Assembly: GCA_002491165.1 (NCBI GenBank)
Contig: DKVK01000114.1
Span: 1 to 33,297, forward strand
Length of the DNA stretch: 33,297 nucleotides
Direction of reading: 5' to 3'
Origin: Porphyromonadaceae bacterium UBA7180
Lineage (GTDB): Bacteria > Bacteroidota > Bacteroidia > Bacteroidales > Muribaculaceae
In this document: positions 1 through 7,495 of the stretch, piece by piece
Layout: each line of letters begins with the position of its first letter
How positions within the stretch are numbered: the stretch's first letter is position 1
The notes under the pieces: generated by a model
What the model was told of the DNA's origin: nothing
Database searches by the model: none
The model's input: the letters and a program-made list of their open reading frames with translations, nothing else
Translations under genes and position numbers: made by a program

Positions 1-208
1 CCTTACTATAGGTGAGTAGTTACTTTGCTTCTTTTCTCGATTTTTAGCGCCTACCGTTACTTTTCACCTTTTTCTACCCATCGGTATATTTCTTGCAAGT
101 GGCTGGATGTCGGCATACTTCCTACTCTCCGGTTTGTATATCTTACCCCTTCAACCCTCGGGCAATAAAGCTATTTGCCACGGCGTTATTATGGTAAACT
201 ACTTCATT

Positions 209-862
209 ATGAAACGGAATATCACCCTCCTGCTCCTTTGTATCATCCTGTGCGTCGGAGCCGCCACGGCCCAGAAATCCGGCCGTGTTCTCTGGGGCGC
301 GAAAGTCAACGCCAACATCGAACTTCCAGGAAAGTGGAGGTTCGACAACGGCGGCTCAGCGAAGATGTACAAGCCGGGCTTCGGCGTCGACCTCGGCGCC
401 GTGTGCAACATCTACCTCGGCGCCGGATTCTACTTCGAGCCGGGCATCGACCTCTTCTACGAAGGATACCGTTATGATGACATCTACATAAACCAGGGAC
501 AGAAAACAAATCCGAAAGTCACGAAATTCGGTATGCGCTTGCCGTTGGTTGCTGGCTACACCTTCAACCTTTCCGACCGCATGGGCCTGAGCATCTTCAC
601 CGGCCCGCAACTGAGCTACGCCTTCGCCGGCAAGGTAAGTGTGGAGGGCAACCTCGACCTGGGCGAAGATTTCCCGAACGTCGACCTCTTCGGCCGCGCC
701 GGCCAGAACCGTTTCGACTGCGCCTGGAAAGTGGGTGTCGGATTCCCGGTGGACAGCTATATGCTCTCGCTGGAAGCCGACTTCGGACTGACCGACCTCC
801 AGAAAGGTCCCATCAAATTCCGCGAAAACCGCGTAGGCCTCGCCTTCACCTACTACTTCTGA
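209..862 (+). CDS. outer-membrane beta-barrel protein (PorT/OmpW-like porin family)
   Basis: A 217-residue secreted protein. I chose the ATG at 209 because it begins a clean signal peptide (two Lys/Arg-flanked residues, a Leu/Ile/Cys hydrophobic core, then an Ala-Thr-Ala cleavage region around residue 20). An in-frame extension to 107 would bury this signal. The mature part alternates aromatic and polar residues in short Gly-rich strands (YFEPGIDLFYEG, GYTFNLSDRMGLSIFTGPQLSYAF) and ends with the C-terminal aromatic signature AFTYYF typical of Bacteroidetes outer-membrane barrels. It is therefore probably an 8-strand-type barrel in the outer membrane with unknown ligand. It stands alone: a hairpin follows at 887-922 and no gene lies in bases 1-208, where I see no exact TAnnTTTG box. 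Confident on localisation, not on function. Confidence 0.8.
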   Translation: MKRNITLLLLCIILCVGAATAQKSGRVLWGAKVNANIELPGKWRFDNGGSAKMYKPGFGVDLGAVCNIYLGAGFYFEPGIDLFYEGYRYDDIYINQGQKTNPKVTKFGMRLPLVAGYTFNLSDRMGLSIFTGPQLSYAFAGKVSVEGNLDLGEDFPNVDLFGRAGQNRFDCAWKVGVGFPVDSYMLSLEADFGLTDLQKGPIKFRENRVGLAFTYYF

Positions 863-886
863 CACCTTTCTCCTCAAAGCACAGCA

Positions 887-922
887 CGGCCGGGAATACC
901 GCGATAACGGTATTCCCGGCCG
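887..922. terminator. strong hairpin after the outer-membrane protein gene
   Basis: Perfect 15-bp arms (887-901 and 908-922) around a 6-nt loop, 25 bp after the stop codon. There is no T tract on the plus side, so it may be a processing or 3'-protecting stem rather than a classical intrinsic terminator. Confidence 0.6.
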
Positions 923-985
923 CGACATCCACAGAGCCGACCGATTGTTAAAATCCGGAAGAAAACCGGAGAAAACGTGTCGGGA

Positions 986-1017
986 TTTGGAGAATCAGGG
1001 AATTATTAGTAATTTTG
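986..1017 (+). promoter_or_regulatory. Bacteroidetes-type promoter
   Basis: TTTG at 986-989 and TAATTTTG at 1010-1017, separated by 20 bp, fit the Bacteroidetes -33/-7 consensus. The start site would be near 1024, leaving a leader of about 285 nt before the ATG at 1309. Confidence 0.55.
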
Positions 1018-1308
1018 CAACGAATGCACGGCGCCTGAGCCAAGCGAGGCCAACCGTCGGCAAGACATATCAAGAACAATCTTGCTTTGTCCGGCTATCG
1101 AAAATCGCCATATTCTCAATAACTGCGGACAGCCACAGCAACCCGACTTGTTCCCTGCATCCCGTTGCCAACGTTGCGGCTGCCGTTCCCGAAAGGAAAG
1201 TATCCGCTTCCGAAATATGGGACCGCGTGGGGGTGGACTGTTTATTCCGCAGTGAGTGTTTGGCGATGCCCCGATAGCAATATTCCGTTCATACCCACGC
1301 CTTTATTT
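1018..1308 (+). other. long untranslated leader or unrecognised small RNA
   Basis: About 290 bp between the promoter-like pair and the next gene. An open frame runs through it (945-1277), but it begins upstream of the promoter and shows no recognisable protein features, so I do not call it a gene. I searched by eye for tmRNA, RNase P, SRP and 6S landmarks and found none. What the leader does is unknown. Confidence 0.3.
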
Positions 1309-1863
1309 ATGGAGCATTACCTGTATTTACTGCGCGTCGCAGTAGAGAAACGTTTCGGCGCACCCTTGCAGACTTCCCGCGACTACTACACCCTTTCCGA
1401 CGAAATCTCCGAGTCTAAAACCGGGTCGCTTTCGGCCTCTACGCTGAAACGCCTTTGGGGTTATGTCCACGACTCCCATGGAAAGCACCGGAGCACGCTC
1501 GACATCCTGGCGCGCTACGCAGGCTATGAAGGCGGGTTCCGCGATTTCTGTTCGCACTGCGACGCCTCCTCCAGTGGTTTTGAGATGGAACGTGTACTCG
1601 ATGTCTTCGCCCTCCCCGCAGGGGCAATCGTTTCCGTTACATGGGAACCGCAACGTAGCCTCCTGCTCCGCTATATCGACCGGTGTGTCTTCACCGTAGC
1701 GGAGGCCGCCAACACCAAAATCCCGGCCGGCACAAAGGTCCGGTGCGCACGCCTGATTGACAGCGAGCCGCTCCTGCTCGACATCCTCGACAAAGCCGAT
1801 AGCCCGGTAAGTCTATATCATGCCGGCAAAATAAACGGCATACACTGGGAAATTATCAATTGA
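1309..1863 (+). CDS. Bacteroidales 'STLKRLWGY' family protein, putative HTH-like N-terminus
   Basis: A 184-residue soluble protein. Its first ~75 residues follow a pattern I know from many Bacteroidales hypothetical proteins: a helix after the start, a YYTLSDEI stretch, the motif SASTLKRLWGYV (about residues 40-51), then a STLDILARYAGY segment ending in FCSH. This looks like a small helical, possibly nucleic-acid-binding, domain. The C-terminal half (about 95-184) is beta-rich and lacks catalytic motifs. The ATG at 1309 is chosen because family homology begins there; the frame extends upstream without homology. It converges with the kinase gene and overlaps it by 8 bp through a shared palindrome. 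Regulator is a guess from the domain shape; the biochemical function is not known to me. Confidence 0.65.
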   Translation: MEHYLYLLRVAVEKRFGAPLQTSRDYYTLSDEISESKTGSLSASTLKRLWGYVHDSHGKHRSTLDILARYAGYEGGFRDFCSHCDASSSGFEMERVLDVFALPAGAIVSVTWEPQRSLLLRYIDRCVFTVAEAANTKIPAGTKVRCARLIDSEPLLLDILDKADSPVSLYHAGKINGIHWEIIN

Positions 1864-3160
1864 TTTTCCCCGCCGCTTCATCATACATTTTCACAATCTT
1901 TTTTTCCACAGCCGTCACTGCGTCTACATATAAGGTCATGGCTTGCTGCACTTCCATTTCCATTCCCGTACCCCAGGTTTCATGTTTTCTCAATACATCT
2001 TCCGGACATTCCCGGAGATAGTCCCTGATTATAACCTGCGGCATCAACGGTTGCTGCACGAGTTCATTACATCGATCCCGAAGCTCTTCTTTTGACATTG
2101 TGTCATCTTCAAGCAAAGCCTGGAATTTCTTTGTCCGGCTTTCAATCTGCCGGACTGCTGCATCAACCCCTTTATTATGGAGCCTTATCCATTTCTCCTC
2201 TCCCGGCGCCCCTTGGGGAAGAGTGGACGTTTCGGGGAGGGCGGCAACGTCGCCGGCAGTCTTGACGACAGGAACAGAATCCGGTTTCCTTTCGCGCCAA
2301 AGCGTGTCGGTGCGTACTACTGTCACAGGCTCAGGGGGCGGCGCGATGAGCGGAGGCACTACGGCAATGGCTGTGAATATGAGCGCACCGGCAGCGGCGA
2401 ACAACCCGGCACACCGCAAGACGAATCCGGTCCGGCGTCGGGCAGCAAGCATCGCGGACGCGTCTGCAAAACGCTTTTCCGGCTCCGGAATCATCGCCCT
2501 GCGCACTATGGGGCGCCAGGCCAGCCCCGGACGTATCTCCTGTAACAACTTCCCGAGACTCCACACGTCGGCGCGCGGCGAGGCCACATATCCCGCTTCC
2601 CACTGCTCCGGTGCCGAGTAGGCGCGGTTGCCGCCGACGGTCTTGCCGCGCGAATATTGCGCCGCGTCGCTGAGATTGAAGTCTATGACGGTGACACGCG
2701 GATTGTCGGCCGCGCCGCTGACCAGGATGTTTTCAGGCTTCAGGTCGAGATGCGCCACACCTTTCGAGTGGACGTATGCCATCGCCTCCAGCAGCAGCCG
2801 CGCCAGCAACGCACGCCGGCTACGCCCCGCCTCATGCAGGTATTCGTCGAGATGCACGCCGCTGACATGCTCCATCAGCATACTGAGGCCTACCCCCGGT
2901 ATCCCCTTGAGCGCCACCACCCTTACGATACCGGGATGGTTGAACGACAGCAGTATCTCGTACTCCTTGAGCAATAGCATCCGCGCCTCGGAACTCTGTC
3001 CCAATTCGGCACAAAGGCTCTTCACGAACCACACGTGGCCGTGCCAGCACACCGTACCGAGCACGAACACGCCATGGCGCGAAAGTTCCTTGTAGCCACT
3101 GAAAACACCGTCGGTCTCAGCCGTCGGCAGTGACATTATTTCAGAGCTGTTATCCTCCAT
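1856..3160 (-). CDS. membrane-anchored eukaryotic-like Ser/Thr protein kinase
   Basis: A 434-residue protein with a cytoplasmic kinase domain (about residues 15-255), one membrane helix (about 260-280, LFAAAGALIFTAIAVV) and a ~150-residue extracytoplasmic domain rich in charged helices. Kinase landmarks are the Lys of WFVKSL, the helix-C Glu in LLLKEYEIL, the catalytic loop HLDLKPEN and the APE-type SAPEQW. Two deviations stand out: the metal-binding DFG reads DFN, and the Gly-rich loop is hard to see, so activity is uncertain. I place the start at the ATG at 3160; a TTG three codons earlier lies inside a TAATTTTG box (3167-3174). Its extracytoplasmic part could sense an envelope signal. The only close partner is the convergent gene at 1309. 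Confidence 0.8.
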   Translation of the reverse strand: MEDNSSEIMSLPTAETDGVFSGYKELSRHGVFVLGTVCWHGHVWFVKSLCAELGQSSEARMLLLKEYEILLSFNHPGIVRVVALKGIPGVGLSMLMEHVSGVHLDEYLHEAGRSRRALLARLLLEAMAYVHSKGVAHLDLKPENILVSGAADNPRVTVIDFNLSDAAQYSRGKTVGGNRAYSAPEQWEAGYVASPRADVWSLGKLLQEIRPGLAWRPIVRRAMIPEPEKRFADASAMLAARRRTGFVLRCAGLFAAAGALIFTAIAVVPPLIAPPPEPVTVVRTDTLWRERKPDSVPVVKTAGDVAALPETSTLPQGAPGEEKWIRLHNKGVDAAVRQIESRTKKFQALLEDDTMSKEELRDRCNELVQQPLMPQVIIRDYLRECPEDVLRKHETWGTGMEMEVQQAMTLYVDAVTAVEKKIVKMYDEAAGKIN

Positions 3161-3513
3161 ACGCCACAAAATTAATAAAAATCTTAGTTCCCGGCTATAC
3201 TTGGACTAAAAATGAACCGACTAAATTCATTCCCAATGCTTAACTTTGCGGCGAAATTGTTATCGGAATCGCCATACCCAGTTCACTGACAATCTAACAA
3301 TCCTCTCATAAGCCCTACTGTCACGGCTAACGACGAAAAACGCCCGGCACCGTTCTATCGGCGGTGCCAGGCGTTTTTTCGTTGAATGTTTTCCTAATAT
3401 TCTGCAGGCTCCAATAGGGTGCTTCACGCTCCCGAGGTGGCCGGCGGCTATCAGAAATTATGATAATTTTGGGCTATTCTACGTCTTTATAACGCACACG
3501 CTCCCGCAAAGGT
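3161..3513. other. 353-bp spacer between kinase and lipoprotein genes
   Basis: Contains, from the left, the kinase promoter-like box TAATTTTG (minus, 3167-3174), a plus-strand TAACTTTG box at 3241-3248 without a clear -33 partner, and the hairpin at 3336-3379. Nothing recognisable is seen in 3380-3513. Confidence 0.5.
3336..3379. terminator. bidirectional intrinsic terminator
   Basis: A-rich/T-rich flanked hairpin: AAAAACGCC + GGCACCG pairs with CGGTGCC + GGCG + TTTTTT, with a single mismatch at 3345/3369. It most simply ends the minus-strand lipoprotein transcript (stop at 3514). On the plus strand it would end a transcript from the 3241 box. Confidence 0.75.
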
Positions 3514-4020
3514 TCATTTATTCTCAAGTACCGGGCGAATGCGGCGGTTTATCTTCTCGAAATGCGCTTTCTGGCCGGGAGTCATCTCCCCTTTGAGATG
3601 TACGAGACGCCGGTAACGCTCCATCGCCGGACGGTAGAAAGTCTCCATCACCGACCCTGCGCCGGGATGGAATTTCCCGTCGGCGGAGATAAAGTTTTCC
3701 AGATCCATCGACAGCTTGTCATACTCTCCAAGCAGTGTGGCGATTTCGGCAAAATGCGGCGAACGCGGTGGCTCCGCGGATTGCGCCTCGGCTTGTGCGC
3801 GCCGCAGCGAGTCGGCCATGCGCAAGGAGTCGAACCGCGCCGTCTCCAGAGCGTCACGCAGCGAATCGAGCCGCGCCAGCGAATCCTCGGCACGCAACGA
3901 ATCCACACGGTAAAGCGAATCCCAAATAGCGCCGGAATCCACCGCCGGGCGCCCCGGCTTCTTTCCGCCACACGAAGCCAGCAGCAACAAAGCCCCGGCA
4001 ACCGCCAAAATCTTTCTCAT
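3514..4020 (-). CDS. lipoprotein with DSLxxx hexad repeats
   Basis: A 168-residue lipoprotein. The N-terminus has a Lys-Arg start, a Leu/Ala core and lipobox LASC with Cys17 as the acylation site, then a short GGKKPGRP linker. Residues 34-75 are seven consecutive six-residue units, five with the form DSLxxx followed or interrupted by one degenerate unit, giving a highly charged helical rod. Residues ~90-168 form a second helical domain (EIATLLGEYDKLSMDLENF and PAMERYRRLVHLKGEMTPGQ). No enzymatic motif is visible. A TAATTTTG box lies only 4 nt upstream of the ATG. Such charged-repeat lipoproteins are common in Bacteroidetes; their role is unknown, perhaps as spacers in the periplasm. Confidence 0.7.
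   Translation of the reverse strand: MRKILAVAGALLLLASCGGKKPGRPAVDSGAIWDSLYRVDSLRAEDSLARLDSLRDALETARFDSLRMADSLRRAQAEAQSAEPPRSPHFAEIATLLGEYDKLSMDLENFISADGKFHPGAGSVMETFYRPAMERYRRLVHLKGEMTPGQKAHFEKINRRIRPVLENK
3796..3921 (-). repeat. 18-bp periodic coding repeat (DSLxxx hexads)
   Basis: Seven 18-bp units encode residues 34-75 of the lipoprotein: DSLYRV, DSLRAE, DSLARL, DSLRDA, LETARF (degenerate), DSLRMA and DSLRRA. Confidence 0.8.
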
Positions 4021-4078
4021 ACCGCAAAATTACTAAAAACTTCTGATTTAAACCTAATGATTATCATATTCCGCGCCC

Positions 4079-4114
4079 AAAACTTGCCGATAACGGCAAG
4101 TTTTGCTATCTTTG
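4079..4114 (+). promoter_or_regulatory. promoter with overlapping palindromic operator of the HTH-Fic gene
   Basis: A perfect inverted repeat with 11-bp arms and the loop ATAA spans 4079-4104. TTGC at 4084-4087 and TATCTTTG at 4107-4114 form a -33/-7 pair with 19 bp between them, so the palindrome occupies the whole -33/spacer zone. A half-site copy, TGCCGATAATGG, sits on the start codon at 4138-4149. The arrangement is what a repressor site would look like; the neighbouring gene encodes an N-terminal HTH, making autoregulation plausible. Confidence 0.65.
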
Positions 4115-4145
4115 CACTAAATTTTAACCAAATTACCTGCCGATA

Positions 4146-5036
4146 ATGGAATATATCTCAGTTAAAGAGTGGGCGCGATCGCATGGCGTATCGGAGCGGA
4201 CAGCACGAAACTATTGTGCGCAGAACAAAATCGAGGGCGCGTTTCTCGTAGGGAGGACATGGAACATTCCTGCTGATGCGCAACCGCCGAAACGCTCGCG
4301 AAAATCCTCACCATCACCGTTACTAAGTATGCTGAGGGAGCAAAAGTCCGGGAAAACAAAGGGCGGCATCTACCACCGCATACAGATTGACCTCACCTAT
4401 AATTCCAACCATATAGAAGGCAGCAGGCTGACCCATGACCAGACCCGCTATATTTTCGAGACCAACACCATCGGCCTTACAGACGGCTCGGTCAACGTCG
4501 ACGACATTATTGAAACCACAAACCACTTCCGTGCGATAGACTACATCATCGACAATACTGACGGAAAGCTCACTGAAACGTTCATCAAACACCTTCATTT
4601 CCTGCTTAAATCGGGAACATCCGATGAACGTAGAGCATGGTTCATGGTCGGTGATTACAAGAAACTGCCGAACGAGGTTGGTGGCAACGACACGACGGAA
4701 CCGGAGAATGTCCACCGCGAAATCAAGGCGCTGTTGAAAGAATACACCGGCAGGAAACACCCTACGCTCGAGGATATTATTGATTTCCACCAGCGGTTCG
4801 AGGGGATTCATCCTTTTCAAGACGGCAATGGCAGGGTAGGAAGACTGATAATGTTCCGCGAATGTCTCCGTTTCGGCTTCGTGCCGTTCATCATAACAGA
4901 CGAGCTGAAGATGTTCTACTATAGGGGTCTGCGCAACTGGCCTAGGATAAAAGGCTACCTCATGGATACGTGCCTGACCGCCCAGGACAACTTCAAAATC
5001 CTCCTCCATAAATTCCGCATCAAATACACCGACTGA
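4146..5036 (+). CDS. HTH-Fic family protein (probable AMPylase, class II)
   Basis: A 296-residue two-domain protein. Residues 1-45 form a MerR/excisionase-like helix-turn-helix (ISVKEWARSHGVSERTARNYC) ending in a WNIPADAQ wing. A basic linker follows (49-75). The Fic domain carries the inhibitory helix motif S-x-x-x-E-G at residues 87-92 and the catalytic loop HPFQDGNGRVGR at 222-233, complete with His, Phe, Asp, Asn and both Arg. Fic enzymes transfer AMP from ATP to hydroxyl side chains; an inhibitory helix on the N-terminal side is class II, which is self-restrained by its Glu. The family target is not predictable. The gene is monocistronic with its own palindrome-covered promoter. No Doc/Phd-like antitoxin gene is adjacent, so regulation is probably through the inhibitory helix and the HTH. 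Confidence 0.9.
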   Translation: MEYISVKEWARSHGVSERTARNYCAQNKIEGAFLVGRTWNIPADAQPPKRSRKSSPSPLLSMLREQKSGKTKGGIYHRIQIDLTYNSNHIEGSRLTHDQTRYIFETNTIGLTDGSVNVDDIIETTNHFRAIDYIIDNTDGKLTETFIKHLHFLLKSGTSDERRAWFMVGDYKKLPNEVGGNDTTEPENVHREIKALLKEYTGRKHPTLEDIIDFHQRFEGIHPFQDGNGRVGRLIMFRECLRFGFVPFIITDELKMFYYRGLRNWPRIKGYLMDTCLTAQDNFKILLHKFRIKYTD

Positions 5037-5263
5037 TTTATCCGGGTTATCCCGAACCCGCGCATGAGTTTACAATAAAATATGGCCAAGCAGAAAAAGT
5101 CATAGTCTAATAGTCGTAGTTTGAACTATTATTGCTATATATGCAGCCTAATAGACGCAAGTACGACCATTAAACAGAATATCTAATATTGCCGCACAGA
5201 GACCTCATTTTACAGATTTTCAAAATTGCAATTCGCTGAAAGAGTGAGAGTTACGGGCGGGGA

Positions 5264-5295
5264 TTTGCAGGAACGGTTTTTTTTTACTATCTTTG
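5264..5295 (+). promoter_or_regulatory. metG promoter
   Basis: TTTG at 5264-5267 and TATCTTTG at 5288-5295 with a 20-bp spacer. Transcription would start near 5301, about 16 nt before the ATG at 5317. The upstream spacer 5037-5263 is AT-rich; I see only weak hairpins in it and no gene. Confidence 0.7.
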
Positions 5296-5316
5296 CGGTT
5301 TCAAAAGGACTTTCAC

Positions 5317-7356
5317 ATGGAGAAGAAATTCAAGAGAACACTTATCACCACGGCGTTGCCTTACGCCAACGGGCCGGTACACATCGGCCACCTTGCCGGC
5401 GTCTACGTGCCGGCCGACATCTACGCCCGCTTCCTGCGTCTCCAGGGACGCGACGTCCTGATGATTGGAGGCAGCGACGAGCACGGTGTCCCCATCACCA
5501 TAAAGGCCAAGAAGGAGGGCGTGACGCCCCAGGACATAGTGGACCGTTACCACAACATCATCAAAGATTCCTTCCAAGAGCTCGGTATCTCGTTCGACGT
5601 CTATGGCCGCACCACTTCCGACACACACCGCCGGACCGCCTCCGAGTTCTTCCGCAAACTTTACGACGACGGCCAGTTTGTGGAGCAGACTTCCGAGCAG
5701 CTCTACGACGAGGAGGCCGGGCAGTTCCTGGCAGACCGCTACGTGACGGGCACCTGCCCCCACTGCGGCGCCGAGGGCGCTTACGGCGACCAGTGCGAGA
5801 AATGCGGAACGTCGCTCAACGCCACCGACCTCATCAACCCGCGCTCGGCCATCACCGGTTCCGTGCCCGTGATGCGCGAAACCTCCCACTGGTACCTGCC
5901 CCTCGACCGCTGGCAGAAGAAGCTGGAACATTGGATTCTCGACGAGCACAAGGAGTGGCGCCCCAACGTCTACGGCCAGTGCAAGTCGTGGCTGGAGATG
6001 GGCTTGCAGCCGCGTGCCGTGAGCCGCGACCTCCCGTGGGGTATCCCCGTGCCCGTGGAGGGCGCAGAGGGCAAGGTGCTATACGTGTGGTTCGACGCCC
6101 CCATCGGCTACATTTCTAACACCAAGGACCTGCGCCCCGACGACTGGGAAACCTGGTGGAAAGACCCGGAAACACGCATGATACACTTCATCGGCAAGGA
6201 CAACATCGTCTTCCACTGCATAGTATTCCCCGCCATGCTGATGGCCGAGGGTTCCTACAACCTGCCCGACAACGTCCCCGCCAACGAATTCATGAACCTC
6301 GAGGACGACAAGATTTCCACCTCGCGCAACTGGGCCGTCTGGCTCCACGAATACCTGCGCGAACTCCCCGGCAAGCAGGACGTGCTGCGCTACGTGCTCA
6401 CAGCCAACGCCCCTGAGACGAAGGACAACAACTTCACCTGGGCAGACTTCCAGACACGCAACAATTCCGAGCTGGTGGCCATCCTCGGCAACTTCGTGAA
6501 CCGCGCCATGGTGCTCATCCACAAGTACTATGACGGCGTAGTTCCCGAACCGGGCGAACGCACAGAAATGGAGAGCGCCCTCTTCGACGAGATACGCCGC
6601 GCCTCGGAGCGCGAAACCGACCTGCTGGAGCATTTCAAGTTCCGCGACGCCCTGAAGGAGGCCATGGAGATAGCCCGCGCCGGAAACAAATACCTGGCCG
6701 ACGCCGAGCCCTGGAAGATAATCAAGACCGACCCGGAGCGCGCCGCCGTCATCCTCAACGCCGCTATCCAGGTTTGCGCCAACATAGCCGTGGCATTCGA
6801 ACCCTTCCTCCCCTTCATGGCCGAAAAACTCCAGAAGATGCTCGGCCTCGAAAAGCTGGAATGGAGTATGCTGGGCAACGACACCCTGATTCCGGCGGGA
6901 CGCACTTTGGCCAAACCGGAACTCCTCTTCGAGAAAATCGGCGACGAAGTGGTGGAGCAGCAACTCGCCAAGCTCGCCGAGGCCAAACGCCTCAACGCCA
7001 TCAACAACTGGAAGCCCGAACCGGAGAAACCCGCCGTTCCATTCTCCGACTTCGAAAAGCTCGACATTCGCGTGGGCACCGTGCTTGAGTGCAGCAAGGT
7101 GAAGAAGGCCGACAAACTGTTGCGCTTCCTCATCGACGACGGCATGGAGCAGCGCACCATCGTGAGCGGCATCGCCAAGTTCTACAAGCCGGAAGAGCTC
7201 GTTGGGCGCCAGGTATGCTTCATCGCCAACTTCGAGCCGCGCAAACTCAAAGGCATAGAATCACAGGGCATGATACTGAGCGCCGTCAACCCCGACGGTT
7301 CGCTGACGCTGCTCTCCCCCTCGCAGCCGCTGACCCCCGGCTCCACCATCGGATAA
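5317..7356 (+). CDS. metG: methionyl-tRNA synthetase
   Basis: A 679-residue cytoplasmic enzyme that charges tRNA(Met) with methionine using ATP. Class I signatures are HIGH at residues 22-25 and KISTS (the KMSKS loop) starting at Lys332. The connective-peptide zinc knuckle has Cys147, Cys150, Cys160 and Cys163. An anticodon-binding helical region follows, and from about residue 577 an EMAP/Arc1-like tRNA-binding OB-fold (DIRVGTVLECSKVKKADKLL). This is the long MetG form with the dimerising C-terminal domain. I place the start at the ATG at 5317; an in-frame TTG at 5293 lies inside the -7 box and would be upstream of the expected transcript start. It converges on the rubrerythrin gene across a shared terminator. 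Confidence 0.97.
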   Translation: MEKKFKRTLITTALPYANGPVHIGHLAGVYVPADIYARFLRLQGRDVLMIGGSDEHGVPITIKAKKEGVTPQDIVDRYHNIIKDSFQELGISFDVYGRTTSDTHRRTASEFFRKLYDDGQFVEQTSEQLYDEEAGQFLADRYVTGTCPHCGAEGAYGDQCEKCGTSLNATDLINPRSAITGSVPVMRETSHWYLPLDRWQKKLEHWILDEHKEWRPNVYGQCKSWLEMGLQPRAVSRDLPWGIPVPVEGAEGKVLYVWFDAPIGYISNTKDLRPDDWETWWKDPETRMIHFIGKDNIVFHCIVFPAMLMAEGSYNLPDNVPANEFMNLEDDKISTSRNWAVWLHEYLRELPGKQDVLRYVLTANAPETKDNNFTWADFQTRNNSELVAILGNFVNRAMVLIHKYYDGVVPEPGERTEMESALFDEIRRASERETDLLEHFKFRDALKEAMEIARAGNKYLADAEPWKIIKTDPERAAVILNAAIQVCANIAVAFEPFLPFMAEKLQKMLGLEKLEWSMLGNDTLIPAGRTLAKPELLFEKIGDEVVEQQLAKLAEAKRLNAINNWKPEPEKPAVPFSDFEKLDIRVGTVLECSKVKKADKLLRFLIDDGMEQRTIVSGIAKFYKPEELVGRQVCFIANFEPRKLKGIESQGMILSAVNPDGSLTLLSPSQPLTPGSTIG

Positions 7357-7380
7357 AAAAGCGGACTTTCGCCTCAATAT

Positions 7381-7422
7381 AAACAGAGCGGGTTGCATCG
7401 TGCGATGCAACCCGCTCTGTTT
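7381..7422. terminator. bidirectional terminator between metG and rubrerythrin
   Basis: Perfect 20-bp arms (7381-7400 and 7403-7422), AAA at the base on one side and TTT on the other, with the loop at TG. It serves both convergent genes. Confidence 0.9.
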
Positions 7423-7440
7423 ATGTCTTCGAGATTCTCG

Positions 7441-7480
7441 GATTTCCCTCGATTTATCCTGATTAATCACGATTAATCGG
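7441..7480. repeat. four 10-bp-phased GATT repeats
   Basis: GATT begins at 7441, 7451, 7461 and 7471, exactly one helical turn apart. The last two units contain the self-palindrome GATTAATC. It lies in the metG/rubrerythrin spacer after the terminator. Confidence 0.6.
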
Positions 7481-7495
7481 GGAAGGGAAAGCGCC

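Noticed and set aside
945..1277. 110-codon open frame upstream of the STLKRLWGY gene
   Set aside because: It spans the likely promoter at 986-1017 and shows no homology or codon pattern of a gene.
5293..5316. TTG start for metG
   Set aside because: Falls inside the TATCTTTG box, so it would not be transcribed.
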